Shown here piece after piece: positions 36,483 through 48,400 of a stretch of DNA of 64,000 bases. Location of the stretch: assembly GCF_009828925.2 (NCBI RefSeq), contig NZ_WUTY02000001.1, positions 2,882,492 through 2,946,491 on the forward strand, given 5' to 3'. The DNA is from Methylicorpusculum oleiharenae. Its GTDB lineage: Bacteria > Pseudomonadota > Gammaproteobacteria > Methylococcales > Methylomonadaceae. The translations under genes and the position numbers were made by a program. The notes below the pieces were generated by a model. It was not told where the DNA came from. It made no database searches and worked only from the letters and a program-made list of their open reading frames with translations. Each line of letters starts with the position of its first letter. Positions within the stretch are counted from its first letter, which is position 1.

Positions 36483-39400
36483 ATGCTATTAATTCCTGGC
36501 ACCTCCGCACTTTCCGGTTTTCGCGTCACAAAATTGTTGACCGAGCTGCAATCAATTGATGCTTCAATTCTGGCCGTTTCAGCCCATTATGTTCATTTTG
36601 TCGAACTGACTCAGCCATTAGGCGAAAGTCAATCCGCCATTTTAAACAGGCTGTTAAGTTACGGCGCTAGTTTGGCCGATAAGGCTGAAGACAGCCCTGA
36701 TTTTCAATTGACTGTTTTCCCCCGGCCAGGCTCCATTTCTCCCTGGTCCAGTAAAGCTACCGAAATTGCACAGCGCTGCGGATTAACTGAGATCAATCGG
36801 ATTGAACGCGGTATCGAATACCAGTTAAAAAGCCAGTCTTCGCTCAGTGAGCTGTCTCTTTCAAAGATTGGGGCCGCCCTGCATGATCGAATGACGCAAG
36901 TAGTTAAACCCAGCAATCTGATAGGAGAAGAGGATTTATTCGCACACCATGAGCCGCAACCTTTACAACGGGTTGCCGTGATGGAATCGGGGCGGGCTGC
37001 TTTGGTTTCAGCCAACAGCGAATTGGGTTTGGCGCTTTCCAATGATGAAATCGATTATTTGACCGATAGTTTTCAAAAATTAGGCCGTAACCCATCCGAT
37101 GTTGAATTGATGATGTTCGCTCAAGCCAATTCTGAACATTGCCGTCATAAAATCTTCAATGCCCGCTGGACAATTGACGGGGTTGAGCAAGCGGAAAGTT
37201 TGTTCGGCATGATCCGTCATACGGCGGAGCAAAGTCCTTACGGCATTTTATCCGCGTACCACGATAACGCTTCCGTAGTCGAAGGGTCCAAGGCGCAAGT
37301 TTTCATCCGCAATGCGATGACCGGTGAATACGCTTATGTCGAAGAAGAAGCCCATCTGCTGATGAAGGTGGAAACGCACAATCACCCAACCGCAATCTCT
37401 CCGCATCCAGGCGCAGCTACAGGCTCGGGCGGAGAAATTCGCGATGAAGGGGCAACGGGTAGGGGATCGGCAACCAAAGCCGGTTTGACCGGATTCAGCG
37501 TTTCGCATTTAAAAATACCAGGTTTTAATCAGCCCTGGGAAACGGACAACGGCAAGCCGGGCCGGATTGCTTCGGCTTTGGAGATCATGCTCGAAGGCCC
37601 CATCGGCGGAGCTGCATTTAACAATGAATTCGGCAGGCCCAATCTGGCCGGTTATTTCCGCAGTTTCGAACAAGTCGTTCCTGACAGTAACGGCGCCTCT
37701 CTCAACGGTTACCACAAGCCGATTATGATTGCCGGCGGCATGGGCAATATCCGTCCTATGCTGGTCAATAAAAATGTGATTCCGCCCGGTTCGTTAATCA
37801 TTATATTGGGCGGACCTGCCATGCTGATTGGTTTGGGCGGAGGTGCTGCTTCCTCGCAAACCTCGGGGGAAAGCTCGGAAGCGTTGGATTTTGCTTCAGT
37901 GCAACGTGAAAACCCTGAGATGGAACGGCGCTGTCAGGAAGTCATCAATCATTGTAATTCTCTGGGTGATGAGTCGCCGATTGTGTCCATTCATGATATC
38001 GGCGCGGGCGGCTTATCGAATGCGGTTCCGGAAATCATTCATGATTGTGACCGTGGCGGCCGATTTGAACTGCGCGACGTGCTGAATGCCGATAAGGGCA
38101 TGTCGCCGATGCAAATCTGGTGTAACGAAGCCCAGGAGCGCTATGTTGTCGCGATCAGGCCGGAGTCTCTGGAACTGTTCAAATCGTTCTGCGAGCGGGA
38201 GCATTGTCTTTTTGCCGTGATCGGCGAGGCGACTGAAGCGGAGCATTTGGAGCTAAGCGATGCATTATTGGGTGATAAGCCCGTGGATTTGCCTATGTCG
38301 ATCTTATTCGGCAAGCCCCCAAAAATGCACAGAGACGTCAGTCATCTGAAGGTCCATCACAGCTCACTCGACTTTGAAGCCGTTCTTATTGAAGATGCGG
38401 TGCGCCGAGTCCTGTCGTTTCCTGCGGTAGCCGATAAAAGTTTCCTGATTCATATCGGCGACCGTTCTGTAACCGGCCTCGTAGCGCGTGATCAAATGGT
38501 AGGTCCCTGGCAAGTGCCGGTTGCCGATATTGCGGTAACTGCGTCCGGCTTTTATGCGGTTACCGGTGAAGCCATGGCCATGGGTGAGCGAACGCCGCTG
38601 GCCGTTATCAATGCCCCGGCCTCAGGCCGCATGGCAATAGGTGAAGCGTTAACCAATCTGGCTGCTGCGCGGGTTGATTCATTAAAGCACATTAAACTTT
38701 CGGCCAACTGGATGGCGGCGGCCGGCGCACCAGGCGAAGATGCCGCCTTATTTGATACGGTCAAAGCCATAGGCAAGGACTTATGCCCGGCTTTAGGTCT
38801 GGCTATTCCTGTGGGTAAGGACTCATTGTCGATGAAAACGGTTTGGAAGGAAGCGGGCCGTGAAAAAGTTATGACGGCACCGGTTTCGTTAATCGTTTCT
38901 GCGTTCGCGCCGGTTTTGGATGTGACAAAGACGCTGACGCCGCAATTGCGCGATGAAGACAGTGAGCTGATATTGATTGATTTGGGTCAAGGCAAAAACC
39001 GGCTCGGCGGATCCATATTAGCGCAGGTTTACCGGCAAATGGGAGATGAAACGCCGGATCTGGACGATGCCGGATTATTTAAAGCATTTTTTTATGTGAT
39101 TCAACAATTGAATCAACAAGACCGCTTGTTGGCTTATCACGACCGTTCTGACGGCGGATTGCTTGCCGCGGTTGCTGAAATGATGTTTGCCGGCCGGTTA
39201 GGCGTTAATCTGAATATCAGCGCCTTGGGACCGGATGTTTTAGCGGCCTTGTTTAATGAGGAATTAGGCGCAGTTGTGCAGGTGCGCAAGCAGGACTGCG
39301 AAACAGTTCTGGCTCAATTGAGCGAAGCCGGACTGGGTGCCTGTAGTCATAAAATTGGGGAGATTGCGACTTCGCAGACTTTGGTTATCTTCGACGGTGT

Positions 39401-40370
39401 GCAAACCGTATTTTCAGCCACGCGAGCCGAATTACAAACTACCTGGTCCGAGGTCAGTTACCGGATGCAGTCTTTACGCGATAATCCTGATTGTGCTGTA
39501 CAGCAATTCGAACGCATTAGAGATGATTGGGATCCGGGCTTGAATGCCGTGCTCACTTTTGATGCAAATGAAAACGTATGCGCGCCGTTTATCAACGCAG
39601 CAAGACCCAAAGTCGCCATCTTGCGTGAGCAAGGAGTAAACGGTCACGTCGAAATGGCGGCGGCTTTTGACAGGGCAGGTTTCACTGCGATAGACGTGCA
39701 CATGAGCGACATTATTCATGGCCGGGTCAGCCTCAAGGATTTTACCGGCTTGGCCGCTTGTGGCGGATTCTCTTACGGTGATGTGCTGGGTGCGGGCGGC
39801 GGCTGGGCCAAGTCCATTTTATTCAATACTCGGGCCAGGGAAGCGTTTTCGGCCTTTTTCCAAAGGCAAGACACTTTTGGCTTGGGAGTGTGCAATGGCT
39901 GTCAAATGATGTCGGGTCTGCAGAAAATTATTCCGGGGGCCGAGCATTGGCCGCGTTTCATGCGTAATGATTCCGAACAGTTCGAAGCCCGGGTTGCTCT
40001 GGTTGAAGTGCAGGAATCACCGTCCATTTTGTTTGCCGGTATGGCCGGTTCCCGAATGCCGGTTGTTATTGCTCATGGAGAAGGGCGCGCCGAATTTAAC
40101 ATTGATCCTGCTGTTGCTCTGGAAGCCGGGGCTGTTTCTTTGTGCTATGTGGACAATGAAGGAGAATTGACGACGGAGTTTCCGGCAAATCCCAATGGTT
40201 CTCCTTTTGGCATTACCGGTTTGACCACGCGAGACGGCCGTTTCACGATCATGATGCCGCACCCTGAGCGTTGTTTCAGAACGATGCAGAATTCCTGGCA
40301 TCCCGGTGATTGGGGTGAGTATGGACCCTGGATGCGATTATTTAGAAATGCCCGTGTCTGGGTGGGTTGA
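36483..40370 (+). CDS. purL: Phosphoribosylformylglycinamidine synthase
   Basis: This 1295-residue single-chain FGAM synthase uses ATP and glutamine to turn FGAR into FGAM in purine synthesis. An N-terminal PurS-like part and linker lead to the synthetase domain ([45 protein letters not shown]). The C-terminal glutaminase domain has nucleophile C1137 in GVCNGCQMM and the terminal MPHPERCF. Length and domains match E. coli PurL. It stands alone; no strong promoter was assigned. Confidence 0.98.
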   Translation: MLLIPGTSALSGFRVTKLLTELQSIDASILAVSAHYVHFVELTQPLGESQSAILNRLLSYGASLADKAEDSPDFQLTVFPRPGSISPWSSKATEIAQRCGLTEINRIERGIEYQLKSQSSLSELSLSKIGAALHDRMTQVVKPSNLIGEEDLFAHHEPQPLQRVAVMESGRAALVSANSELGLALSNDEIDYLTDSFQKLGRNPSDVELMMFAQANSEHCRHKIFNARWTIDGVEQAESLFGMIRHTAEQSPYGILSAYHDNASVVEGSKAQVFIRNAMTGEYAYVEEEAHLLMKVETHNHPTAISPHPGAATGSGGEIRDEGATGRGSATKAGLTGFSVSHLKIPGFNQPWETDNGKPGRIASALEIMLEGPIGGAAFNNEFGRPNLAGYFRSFEQVVPDSNGASLNGYHKPIMIAGGMGNIRPMLVNKNVIPPGSLIIILGGPAMLIGLGGGAASSQTSGESSEALDFASVQRENPEMERRCQEVINHCNSLGDESPIVSIHDIGAGGLSNAVPEIIHDCDRGGRFELRDVLNADKGMSPMQIWCNEAQERYVVAIRPESLELFKSFCEREHCLFAVIGEATEAEHLELSDALLGDKPVDLPMSILFGKPPKMHRDVSHLKVHHSSLDFEAVLIEDAVRRVLSFPAVADKSFLIHIGDRSVTGLVARDQMVGPWQVPVADIAVTASGFYAVTGEAMAMGERTPLAVINAPASGRMAIGEALTNLAAARVDSLKHIKLSANWMAAAGAPGEDAALFDTVKAIGKDLCPALGLAIPVGKDSLSMKTVWKEAGREKVMTAPVSLIVSAFAPVLDVTKTLTPQLRDEDSELILIDLGQGKNRLGGSILAQVYRQMGDETPDLDDAGLFKAFFYVIQQLNQQDRLLAYHDRSDGGLLAAVAEMMFAGRLGVNLNISALGPDVLAALFNEELGAVVQVRKQDCETVLAQLSEAGLGACSHKIGEIATSQTLVIFDGVQTVFSATRAELQTTWSEVSYRMQSLRDNPDCAVQQFERIRDDWDPGLNAVLTFDANENVCAPFINAARPKVAILREQGVNGHVEMAAAFDRAGFTAIDVHMSDIIHGRVSLKDFTGLAACGGFSYGDVLGAGGGWAKSILFNTRAREAFSAFFQRQDTFGLGVCNGCQMMSGLQKIIPGAEHWPRFMRNDSEQFEARVALVEVQESPSILFAGMAGSRMPVVIAHGEGRAEFNIDPAVALEAGAVSLCYVDNEGELTTEFPANPNGSPFGITGLTTRDGRFTIMMPHPERCFRTMQNSWHPGDWGEYGPWMRLFRNARVWVG

Positions 40371-40570
40371 AAAGAAAAGGAAAGACCTTATATTTGTTGT
40401 GACTCAAGTTGGAAATGGAAAGCCGACTGAACTGCTGGTTGAAATATCAGGGTGAAAAATCGGATCACATCAAGATACATTGGATAATCGGCAGTAACAG
40501 TCAGGCAGATTATTTTTGACCCTGTCTTAACTTTTAAACCAATAATTTATTGATCAGTGTGGAGGTTGTT

Positions 40571-41011
40571 ATGGCTATCACCCGATATGAACCCTGGAGT
40601 TTATTGAATCAATTGCAAAAAGAACTGGAGCGAGCGCATGAAAAAAGTGCGGTTGATGGCGGCTCCACGTCAACGGCAGAATGGGCGCCTGCAGTCGATA
40701 TAAAAGAAGAAGCGGATAAATTTATCTTGTATGCGGATATTCCCGGAGTCAAACCCGAGGAAATCGATGTGAGTATGGAAGACGGCATTTTGACCGTAAA
40801 AGGCGAGAAAAAAACGGAAGCCAAAAGCGAAACTGAAGGATATAAACGTGTAGAACGAACTTACGGCTCGTTTTACCGTCGTTTCAGTTTGCCAGACACA
40901 GCCAATGCCGATGCCATATCGGCAAGATCAAAGCTCGGTGTCCTGGAAATTACAATACCGAAAAAAGAAGCCGTCCAACCCAAGAAAATTAGCGTATCCG
41001 CCGAGGAATAA
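40571..41011 (+). CDS. Hsp20 / small heat-shock protein
   Basis: This 146-residue alpha-crystallin-type chaperone holds unfolding proteins. The crystallin domain runs from about residue 43 (WAPAVDIKEEADKFILYADIPGV) to the GVLEITIPK motif, with the C-terminal I-x-V anchor (KISVSAEE). Upstream in-frame ATGs exist at 40550 and 40568, but GGAGG five bases before 40571 decides the start. It is followed by a strong terminator, so it forms a single-gene unit. Confidence 0.96.
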   Translation: MAITRYEPWSLLNQLQKELERAHEKSAVDGGSTSTAEWAPAVDIKEEADKFILYADIPGVKPEEIDVSMEDGILTVKGEKKTEAKSETEGYKRVERTYGSFYRRFSLPDTANADAISARSKLGVLEITIPKKEAVQPKKISVSAEE

Positions 41012-41026
41012 CTCAATCCGGCTTTT

Positions 41027-41061
41027 CCAGTCCTCCGGTCTTTACGGAGGACTGGTTTTAT
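41027..41061 (+). terminator. Rho-independent terminator of the hsp20 gene
   Basis: CCAGTCCTCCG (41027-41037) pairs perfectly with CGGAGGACTGG (41045-41055), followed by TTTTATT. Confidence 0.93.
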
Positions 41062-41130
41062 TCATCAAATAAATAAAGCTCAAGACATTTCACTTGCCTT
41101 TTTTTCGTCCATCGAGAGAGGGGCTGCCAA

Positions 41131-41264
41131 CAATTCCGTTAAGTTAATGCTATCGAAATGAAGCGATAGGCGGTATCCGGAGGAGCGGGCCATGCCTGCG
41201 ATTGAAAGGCCCTCTAATCATTTCGCGGACATGGCCCGCTCCTACAAAATACGATTAACTTAAA
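41131..41264. repeat. MITE-like element, copy B
   Basis: It begins CAATTCCGTTAAGTTAAT and ends with the inverse (ATTAACTTAA). Inside, GGAGCGGGCCATG pairs with CATGGCCCGCTCC around a longer loop than in copy A. It shares the arm 'tatcgaaatgaagcgatagg' with copy A at 27312-27424 with few changes. It lies between the hsp20 terminator and the sensor kinase gene. Confidence 0.75.
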
Positions 41265-41368
41265 TGCATTCGTTTTGTCGGTTGTGGATGAATCCGCGCA
41301 AAAATAAAAAAAGAATTTTTCCTATAGGTTGTTGTGACAAGTAACCCGATAATGCTTGTTTAAACACG

Positions 41369-42706
41369 ATGCCCAGCGCGATGAGCTTACGTTTTCAAAT
41401 CAATGTTCGAATAGTCCTGACCAGCATTTTAATCTTGTTGATAGGTGGTGCTGTAGCTATCTGGCATGCCCGGGGGGCTGTAGATCGCGAAATTGATTCC
41501 TCATTGAACCTGACCTTGCAACTGGTCCAGCTCAGTTTTTCTCAAAACAAACGTAGCAATTTTGATGTCAACGAATGGCTGCCGGGATTTGTGGCGATGA
41601 GACAAACGCGGCATTTGACGATTCAGCTTAAAAAGCCAAGCGGTGAAATCGTCAATTTTAATTCCGTACAAGAGCGCCGGAACGATAAGGAAATGCCACC
41701 TCGCTGGTTTATCAAGCTGGTGTCCAGCCAGTATCCGGAAGTTGAGAAACAGTTGACGACACTGGATGGACAATCGATTACGTTGCTGATCAAAGCTAAT
41801 CCGCTGGATGAAATTTCCGAAGTATGGGAGGAAAGCCTCGCCTTTTTTGTGTCATTGGTCGTCATGACATTGATGACTTGCCTTGCGGTAAATTTGGCAT
41901 TCAATAAAGCCCTGAAATCTATCGGGGTTATCGTAGAGGGTTTAAAAAGCATTGAAACCGGCCATTACGATCAGAAATTACCCGAGTTCTCCATCAACGA
42001 ATACGACAGTATTGCCGGCGCTATCAATCATATGACCGAAGTTCTGGATGCCGCTAATAAGGAGAACAGCGCTTTAACCCAGCACTCATTGGAGATTCAG
42101 GAAGAAGAACGCCAGAATCTTTCCCAGGAGTTGCATGATGAACTGGGGCAATCATTAACCGCCATTAAAGTCATGGCGGTAACAGCCAAAAATAAAAAAG
42201 CCGAAACCGATCAAATCGCCGATACCATTATTTCGATTTGTGATCATCTGATTACCGTTGTCCGATCCATGATGCGCAGTCTTCATCCTATCAGTCTCAA
42301 GGAATTAGGACTTAAAGCGACGCTGGAGGACTTGTTGAATCAATGGGCGGTCAGAAACCCCGAACTGAAATTAACCCTGGAATGTCCTGATGAAGTCGAT
42401 AACCTCGATCATAAAATGACGATTCAGATTTTCCGGGTCATCCAGGAGTGTTTGACCAACGTCGTGCGCCATGCCGATGCCAGTCAGGCCATTATTAAAT
42501 TGGCTCTGGGACATGAGCCTCAACATGGCCCTGTGTTATTTTTGGATATTACCGACAATGGAAAGGGCTGTGCCCCCGATTCGCTTAAGTCCGGATTCGG
42601 TATGTTGGGTATGAGAGAGCGCATCAAGAGTTTGGGAGGCGAGTTTTTAATTCGCACCGACAGTTCAAAAGGATTATCCGTAACCGCCAGTGTACCGTTA
42701 AGATGA
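41369..42706 (+). CDS. Sensor histidine kinase, HisKA_3 (NarL-partner) type
   Basis: This 445-residue membrane sensor has TM1 at about 10-35, a periplasmic domain, TM2 at about 155-178 and a HAMP-like linker. The dimerisation/phosphorylation helix carries H256 (SQELHDELGQSLTAIK), and the HATPase region has QECLTNVVRHADAS and DNGKGC. The periplasmic part resembles the LapD/MoxY N-terminal domain, so this may be a MoxY-type sensor of methylotrophs; that is a tentative family reading. It overlaps the response regulator by 4 bases (ATGA). Confidence 0.9.
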   Translation: MPSAMSLRFQINVRIVLTSILILLIGGAVAIWHARGAVDREIDSSLNLTLQLVQLSFSQNKRSNFDVNEWLPGFVAMRQTRHLTIQLKKPSGEIVNFNSVQERRNDKEMPPRWFIKLVSSQYPEVEKQLTTLDGQSITLLIKANPLDEISEVWEESLAFFVSLVVMTLMTCLAVNLAFNKALKSIGVIVEGLKSIETGHYDQKLPEFSINEYDSIAGAINHMTEVLDAANKENSALTQHSLEIQEEERQNLSQELHDELGQSLTAIKVMAVTAKNKKAETDQIADTIISICDHLITVVRSMMRSLHPISLKELGLKATLEDLLNQWAVRNPELKLTLECPDEVDNLDHKMTIQIFRVIQECLTNVVRHADASQAIIKLALGHEPQHGPVLFLDITDNGKGCAPDSLKSGFGMLGMRERIKSLGGEFLIRTDSSKGLSVTASVPLR

Positions 42707-43347
42707 GTGAAGCAATTAAAGTCATACTAGTGGATGATCACGCCGTAGTCCGTGCCGGATTCCGCTTGCTGCTGTCCTCCGTACCGAATATTCAGGTCAT
42801 CGCCGAGGCGGAACGGGGGGAACAAGCTTGCCAGCTGTATCTGGACAACAAGCCCGATGTGGTGGTGCTGGATTTATCCATGCCCGGTATTGGTGGATTG
42901 GAAAGCATCCGGCGTATCTGCAACCGAGATAATCATGCCAAAATTTTGGTATTCAGTGTTCATGATGAACAGGTTTATGTGAACAGGGCCATGATGGCCG
43001 GAGCCAAAGGCTATATAACCAAGAATTCCGCACCGGCTATTCTGGTCGAGGCGATACAGAAAATTTCTGAAGGCGGAGAATACATTGAGGAAGGCTTGTT
43101 AAAAAACACAACTGGCGCGGGAAATCCCAGCGATTACCGTGCCTTGATTGAATCCCTGTCAGCCAGAGAGTTTGATGTGTTTTGCCTGCTGGCTAAAGGC
43201 CTGACGATGCATAAAGTCGCCGACGAGCTCTGTCTGGGCTATAAAACTGCCGCCAATTACGGCACACAAATCAAAAATAAATTGAAAGTATCCACCGTGG
43301 CCGAGCTGGCTCACATCGCGATGGCGCTGGGTGTGGTGAAAAAATAA
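42703..43347 (+). CDS. NarL/FixJ-family response regulator
   Basis: This 214-residue protein has a receiver domain with acidic pocket D11-D12 and phosphoacceptor D57 (VVLDLSMPG). A LuxR-type helix-turn-helix follows near 150-205 (SAREFDVFCLLAKGLTMHKVADELCLGYKTAANYG). The HTH is slightly unusual: 'VSxxTVxxH' is replaced by KTAANYGTQIK. It is the cognate partner of the overlapping kinase. Targets are unknown; the adjacent convergent carrier gene is one candidate. Confidence 0.93.
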   Translation: MSEAIKVILVDDHAVVRAGFRLLLSSVPNIQVIAEAERGEQACQLYLDNKPDVVVLDLSMPGIGGLESIRRICNRDNHAKILVFSVHDEQVYVNRAMMAGAKGYITKNSAPAILVEAIQKISEGGEYIEEGLLKNTTGAGNPSDYRALIESLSAREFDVFCLLAKGLTMHKVADELCLGYKTAANYGTQIKNKLKVSTVAELAHIAMALGVVKK

Positions 43348-43408
43348 ATCGACAGGGCATTTGGCTGAAGCACGCACTTAATGACTCACCGTGCCTGACA
43401 TCCGCTCA

Positions 43409-45052
43409 TCAGGAAAAAAACTTACCGGCAGTGATCAAGGTGTTGACTATGCCCCAACTCAGAGGAATGCCAACTGCCAGCCAGGCAAGCCACACTGTTA
43501 ATGGATGACTGCGGGTGTTGGTATAAACCATTTCATCAGCATCATGGGCGTGTATTTTTTTATATTCCAGGCGCTTTTCTTCTTCCAGTTCGGCATTCGT
43601 CATAAACCACTTGTCATCAATAGGCCGTATAAGCAAATTACAGATCAGGCCTATCACCAAGAGTCCGGCGAGAATAAGCATGGTCTGGTTGTATACCTGC
43701 TCGCGTGGCAGGCCCAGACTTAATTGATATTCACGCATGTAGTTGACGACTACCGGGCCGAGAATTCCAGCCGTTGACCATGCCGTCAGCAATCGGCCGT
43801 GAATGGCACCCACCATTTGTGTGCCGAACAAGTCGGCAAGATAGGCCGGAACGGTTGCAAATCCTCCGCCATACATGCTTAAAATCAGACAAAACGCGGC
43901 GACAAATAAGGCTTTATTTCCGGTTATTGCCAGTTCCGGAATACTAACGTACAAAAGCCCGCCCAGTACGAAAAATACAATGAAGGTCAGTTTTCTTCCC
44001 AGCCAATCCGACAAACTGGCCCAGACAAATCGCCCGCCTATGTTAAAGAGGCTCAATAATGCGGTAAAACCGGCGGCTAAACCGGCAATCGAAGCCAGCT
44101 GGGTTTTATCCAGCCCGGTAAAAGGCTTGTCAATGCCTATCAGCTGACCGCCGAATACTTCCTGCAACATCGGCGATGACATACCGATGACGCCGATACC
44201 GGCGCTTACATTCATGCATAACACTGCCCACACCAGCCAGAATTGCTTGATCTTGAAAACATTTTTCACATGCACATGACCGTGCGTCACCATGCTTTTG
44301 TTTTGCTCCGGAACTGGCGGCGTCCATCCTGCTGGTTGCCATCCGGTAGCGGGAATCCGGTAACTTAATGCGCCTGCCATCATGAAGATAAAATAAATGC
44401 CTGCCATGGCGATCAGGGTCTGCATGACGCCGACATCGGTTTCGGTCGCAAAGAACTTCATTAAAGCCGTTGCCAAAGGGGAGCCAATCATCGCGCCCCC
44501 GCCGAATCCCATGATAGCCATCCCGGTTGCCATGCCGCGCCGGTCAGGAAACCATTTAATCAGCGTCGATACCGGTGAGATATAACCCAATCCCAAACCG
44601 ACACCGCCAATCACGCCCGAACCCAACAGCATGATCCAGAATTGATGCAGGTAAATGCCTAAAGCGGAAAGCAGCATGCCGCCGCACCAGCACAAAGCGC
44701 TGACGACACCGGCTTTGCGGGGGCCGACAGATTCCAGCCAGCCGCCCCAAATGGCGGCAGAAGAACCCAACAGAACGAAAAACAGGGTATACATCCAGCC
44801 TAATGTGGCAATGCTCCAATCGCATTGGGTAACAAATAGCTCCTGGAAAAAGCCGACTTCCGGTCCGCATTCAATGCTTTCTTTAATGCCTATTGCCCGT
44901 GATAGCGGCAGCCAAAATACAGAAAATCCATACGCCATGCCTATACATAAATGAATTGCCAATGCAGCGGGCGGCACCAGCCAGCGATTAAAGCCCGGTC
45001 CGGCAATGGTATGTTCCTTGGCTAAGAAGCCCGGCGAAGTATTCTGGGTCAT
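43409..45052 (-). CDS. MFS transporter, OFA (oxalate/formate antiporter-like) type
   Basis: This 547-residue, 12-helix MFS carrier has GWLESVGPRKAG in the loop 2-3 region, GLGLGYISPVSTLIKWFPDRRGMATG (the OFA hallmark in TM5/loop) and GRFVWASLSDWLGRK in the second half. An insert with cysteines between TM1 and TM2 (SIECGPEVGFF) and a C-terminal tail plus extra helix make it longer than OxlT. OFA members carry oxalate, formate or other small carboxylates; the substrate is not readable. The downstream partner on the same strand is the 5-oxoprolinase gene beyond a repeat. Confidence 0.88.
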   Translation of the reverse strand: MTQNTSPGFLAKEHTIAGPGFNRWLVPPAALAIHLCIGMAYGFSVFWLPLSRAIGIKESIECGPEVGFFQELFVTQCDWSIATLGWMYTLFFVLLGSSAAIWGGWLESVGPRKAGVVSALCWCGGMLLSALGIYLHQFWIMLLGSGVIGGVGLGLGYISPVSTLIKWFPDRRGMATGMAIMGFGGGAMIGSPLATALMKFFATETDVGVMQTLIAMAGIYFIFMMAGALSYRIPATGWQPAGWTPPVPEQNKSMVTHGHVHVKNVFKIKQFWLVWAVLCMNVSAGIGVIGMSSPMLQEVFGGQLIGIDKPFTGLDKTQLASIAGLAAGFTALLSLFNIGGRFVWASLSDWLGRKLTFIVFFVLGGLLYVSIPELAITGNKALFVAAFCLILSMYGGGFATVPAYLADLFGTQMVGAIHGRLLTAWSTAGILGPVVVNYMREYQLSLGLPREQVYNQTMLILAGLLVIGLICNLLIRPIDDKWFMTNAELEEEKRLEYKKIHAHDADEMVYTNTRSHPLTVWLAWLAVGIPLSWGIVNTLITAGKFFS

Positions 45053-45212
45053 GATAATGATTGGTTGATTCAGGTCTATTTGATGAATAATGGCTTCTTT
45101 TCAAGCGGGCATAGCTTAAACCAATGTCTGCATTTTGTGTTCACTTTAGGTGCTACCAAAAAAGGTCCCCTTTGAAAATGCCTGTGTTTGCGTTAAAAGT
45201 GGTTGTCGCCCC

Positions 45213-45350
45213 TCACGGATTGCCGGGTACAGAAGCCATGGATGGCGTTGGACTTTCACATCCTTGTGACCTGGATTACGGCAATCCACGCCCGAATGAC
45301 GGCAAAGATGTACTTTCAACGACTAATGCGAACAGTGCTTTGAAAAAGGG
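45213..45350. repeat. Extragenic inverted repeat between carrier and oxoprolinase genes
   Basis: GGATTGCCG (about 45217) and CGGCAATCC (about 45280) form the arms of a 70-base palindromic region. 'gaatgacggcaaag' and 'taatgcgaacagtgctttg' follow and recall the repeat near 34590. It resembles the 'ccggcaatccatgccggaatgacg' repeat class. Confidence 0.55.
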
Positions 45351-45400
45351 GTTTATTAAAAAATCTTCCCCATTTCGGGAAGTTATTTGTGCTCCTATCC

Positions 45401-48400
45401 TTAGCCATTACTGTTAACTGAACCAAAACCGCCGCCGCCCGGTGTTTCGATGATTATCTCATCGCCCGGATTAACGAGAATTTCCGCGCAGCCTGCCAGC
45501 TGCTCTTCGGTTCCCTCATTTCGGATAACACGATTCACGGCGGGTTTTCCGGGCGAGCCGCCCTGTAAACCAAATGGCGGTATTATGCGATGATTGGACA
45601 GTATGCCTGTTGTCATCGCTTCGAGAAATTCGATACGCCTGATAACGCCGTCGCCTCCTCGATAACGGCCATACCCTCCGCTACCGGCACGAATCGAGAA
45701 TTCTTTCAACAACACCGGAAATCGCCATTCCAGTATTTCCGGATCGGTGATGCGTGAGTTGGTCATATGGGTATGGACGGCATCGGCGCCGTTAAAACCC
45801 TCGCCTGCACCCGCTCCGCCGCAGATAGTCTCGTAATACTGGTAGCGTTCATTGCCGAAAGTGACGTTGTTCATTGTGCCTTGTGAGCCAGCCAGCACGC
45901 CTAATGCGCCATAAAGGGCATCGACAATGTATTGCGAAGTTTCAACGTTTCCGGCAACAACAGCAGCCGGGTAATGCGGATTGAGCAGGCAGCCTTCAGG
46001 AATGCTGATCTTGAGCGGCTTCAGACAGCCTGCATTGAGCGGAATGTCGTCTTGTACCAAGGTTCTAAAGACATAGAGCACCGCCGCTTTACAAACCGCA
46101 GCCGGTGCATTGAAATTACCGCTCATTTGCAAAGACGTACCGGTGAAGTCGATGTGGGCCGACCGGTGAGTGCGGTCGAAACTGATGTGTACGGCGATTT
46201 TTTCGCCCTGATCTAATGCGTATTCGAAACGACCCTCATCAAGCCGGGCCAGCACAGCACGGACACAGGCTTCAGCGTGGTCTTGCACATATTGCATATA
46301 GGCTGAAACAACCGGCAGCGAATAGGACGCGACCATTGCCGACAATTCCTGGGCGCCTTTTTGATTGGCGGCAATTTGTGCCTGCAAGTCGGCAATATTC
46401 TGATCGGGATTTCGGGCCGGGTTCGGATTGCTGTTCAGCCATGCGCGAATTGCTGTTTCCTGAAAGTGCCCTTGGTCAAGTAGCTTAAGGCCATCGCTGA
46501 TAACGCCTTCATCACCGATAGAGCGGCTATTGGCAGGCATCGAACCGGGTGAGATACCGCCAACGTCGGCATGATGGCCGCGCGATGCGACAAAAAACAG
46601 CAACTGTCGGCTATCTTCGCTAAATACCGGCGTTACTACCGTAATATCGGGTAAATGCGTGCCTCTGGCGTAGGGTGAATTAAGTAAATAAGCATCACCG
46701 GGCAAGAATTGCCCTGCCAGTTTTTGCATCAAGGCTTTGACGCTTTCGCCCATCGAACCCAAATGCACGGGAATATGCGGAGCATTGGCGATCAGTTCTC
46801 CTGCGGCATCGAACACCGCGCAGGAAAAATCCAGACGTTCCTTGATGTTGACCGAGTGAGCGGTGTTTTGCAGCACAAAGCCCATTTGCTCAGCTACCGA
46901 CATAAAGCGCTTGTTGAAAATCTCCAGTAATACCGGATCAGCACGGGTGTCCAGCACCCGATTACGTTGCGATTGTTTGCGGCTTAGCACTAAATCGCCG
47001 TTGGCATGCAACACGCCTTGCCAGCCCGGTTCAATCACACTCGTCGAGGTAGGCTCGATAACGATTGCAGGGCCTGCTATGGCTGATCCAATCCGCAAAC
47101 GGTCACGGCAATAAACCGGTGTATCGTGCCACCGGTTCTCGCTGAACATTCGGTTGATCATTTCAGCTTGTCCGTCTCGGTTTTGACTGCTGAATACTTT
47201 TATATCAAGCGGATTGGAATCGCTTGCAATGCACTCGACTTCAAGCGTGGCGATCAATACAGGCCGGTGGGTGTAATAAAATCCAAATTGACGGCGGTAT
47301 TTGGATTCAAAATTACTGATGAGTGTTTGCGGATCATCAAAATTAACAGTGAGCGACGTATCGCTACCTTGAAAACGCAGGGCCAGTCGCCATTGCGCGC
47401 TGATCTGATGGTCTTGTAGACCTTGCCGATGCAAGACCGAGCGGCCTTGTTGTTCCAGTTTGGCCAGATGATTTTTGAGACTTTCGAAACTGACCGTGTC
47501 CCAGGCTTGTTCCAATGCGAGCTCTTTCAGCACGCGAAAATCAGCCAGTCCCATGCCGTAAGCCGACAATACGCCAGCCAGGGGATGCAGCAGCACGGTC
47601 TGCATGCCAAGCCGGTCCGCAATCTTGCAGGCATGCTGAGCGCCGGCTGCACCATAACAGCACAAGTTGTATTCCGTCAGGTTGTAGCCTTTTTGCACCG
47701 AGATTTTTTTGATGGCATCGGCCATGTTCTCTATGGCAATGGCCAAGAACCCTTCGGCCACTTGTTCAGGACTTCGCATGTCGCCTGTTGCGGCATGGAT
47801 GCGTCCGGCTAATTCGGCAAACTGGTGCTTAACACATTCGATATCGGGCGGCAGAGTGCCTTCCGGTCCGAAAACAGCCGGAAAACAGGGCAGTTTGCCC
47901 AGCATCAGATTGGCATCGGTGACTGTTAGAGGGCCTCCTCGCCGGTAGCAGGCAGGCCCCGGATCCGCTCCGGCCGACTCAGGTCCGACGCGATAACGCA
48001 AGCCATCAAAATACAAAATAGACCCGCCGCCTGCCGCGACGGTATGAATCTGCATCATCGGCGTGCGGATCCGAACTCCGGCGACTTCCGTTTCAAACGT
48101 TCGTTCGAGCTCTCCCGCATAATGGGCAACATCGGTAGAAGTGCCGCCCATGTCAAAGGCAATGATTTTTTTGAGTCCGGCTCTTTTGGCTACAGCTATT
48201 GCGCCGATGATGCCACCGGCAGGGCCCGAAAGGATGCTATCCTTGCCTTGAAAGACCGTAGCTTCAATCAGGCCGCCGTTGGATTGCATGAATAACAGTC
48301 GGGGGGCTTTACCGTTATCGCCCAAACCGTTAGCAACCTGAGCGACATAACGGTGCAAAAGGGGAGACAAGTAAGCATCGACTACCGTGGTATCGCCACG

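Noticed and set aside
40371-40570. Heat-shock sigma-32 promoter before the Hsp20 gene
   Set aside because: GTTGAAA and partial -10 matches exist but spacing and the C-run of the -10 do not fit well enough to call.
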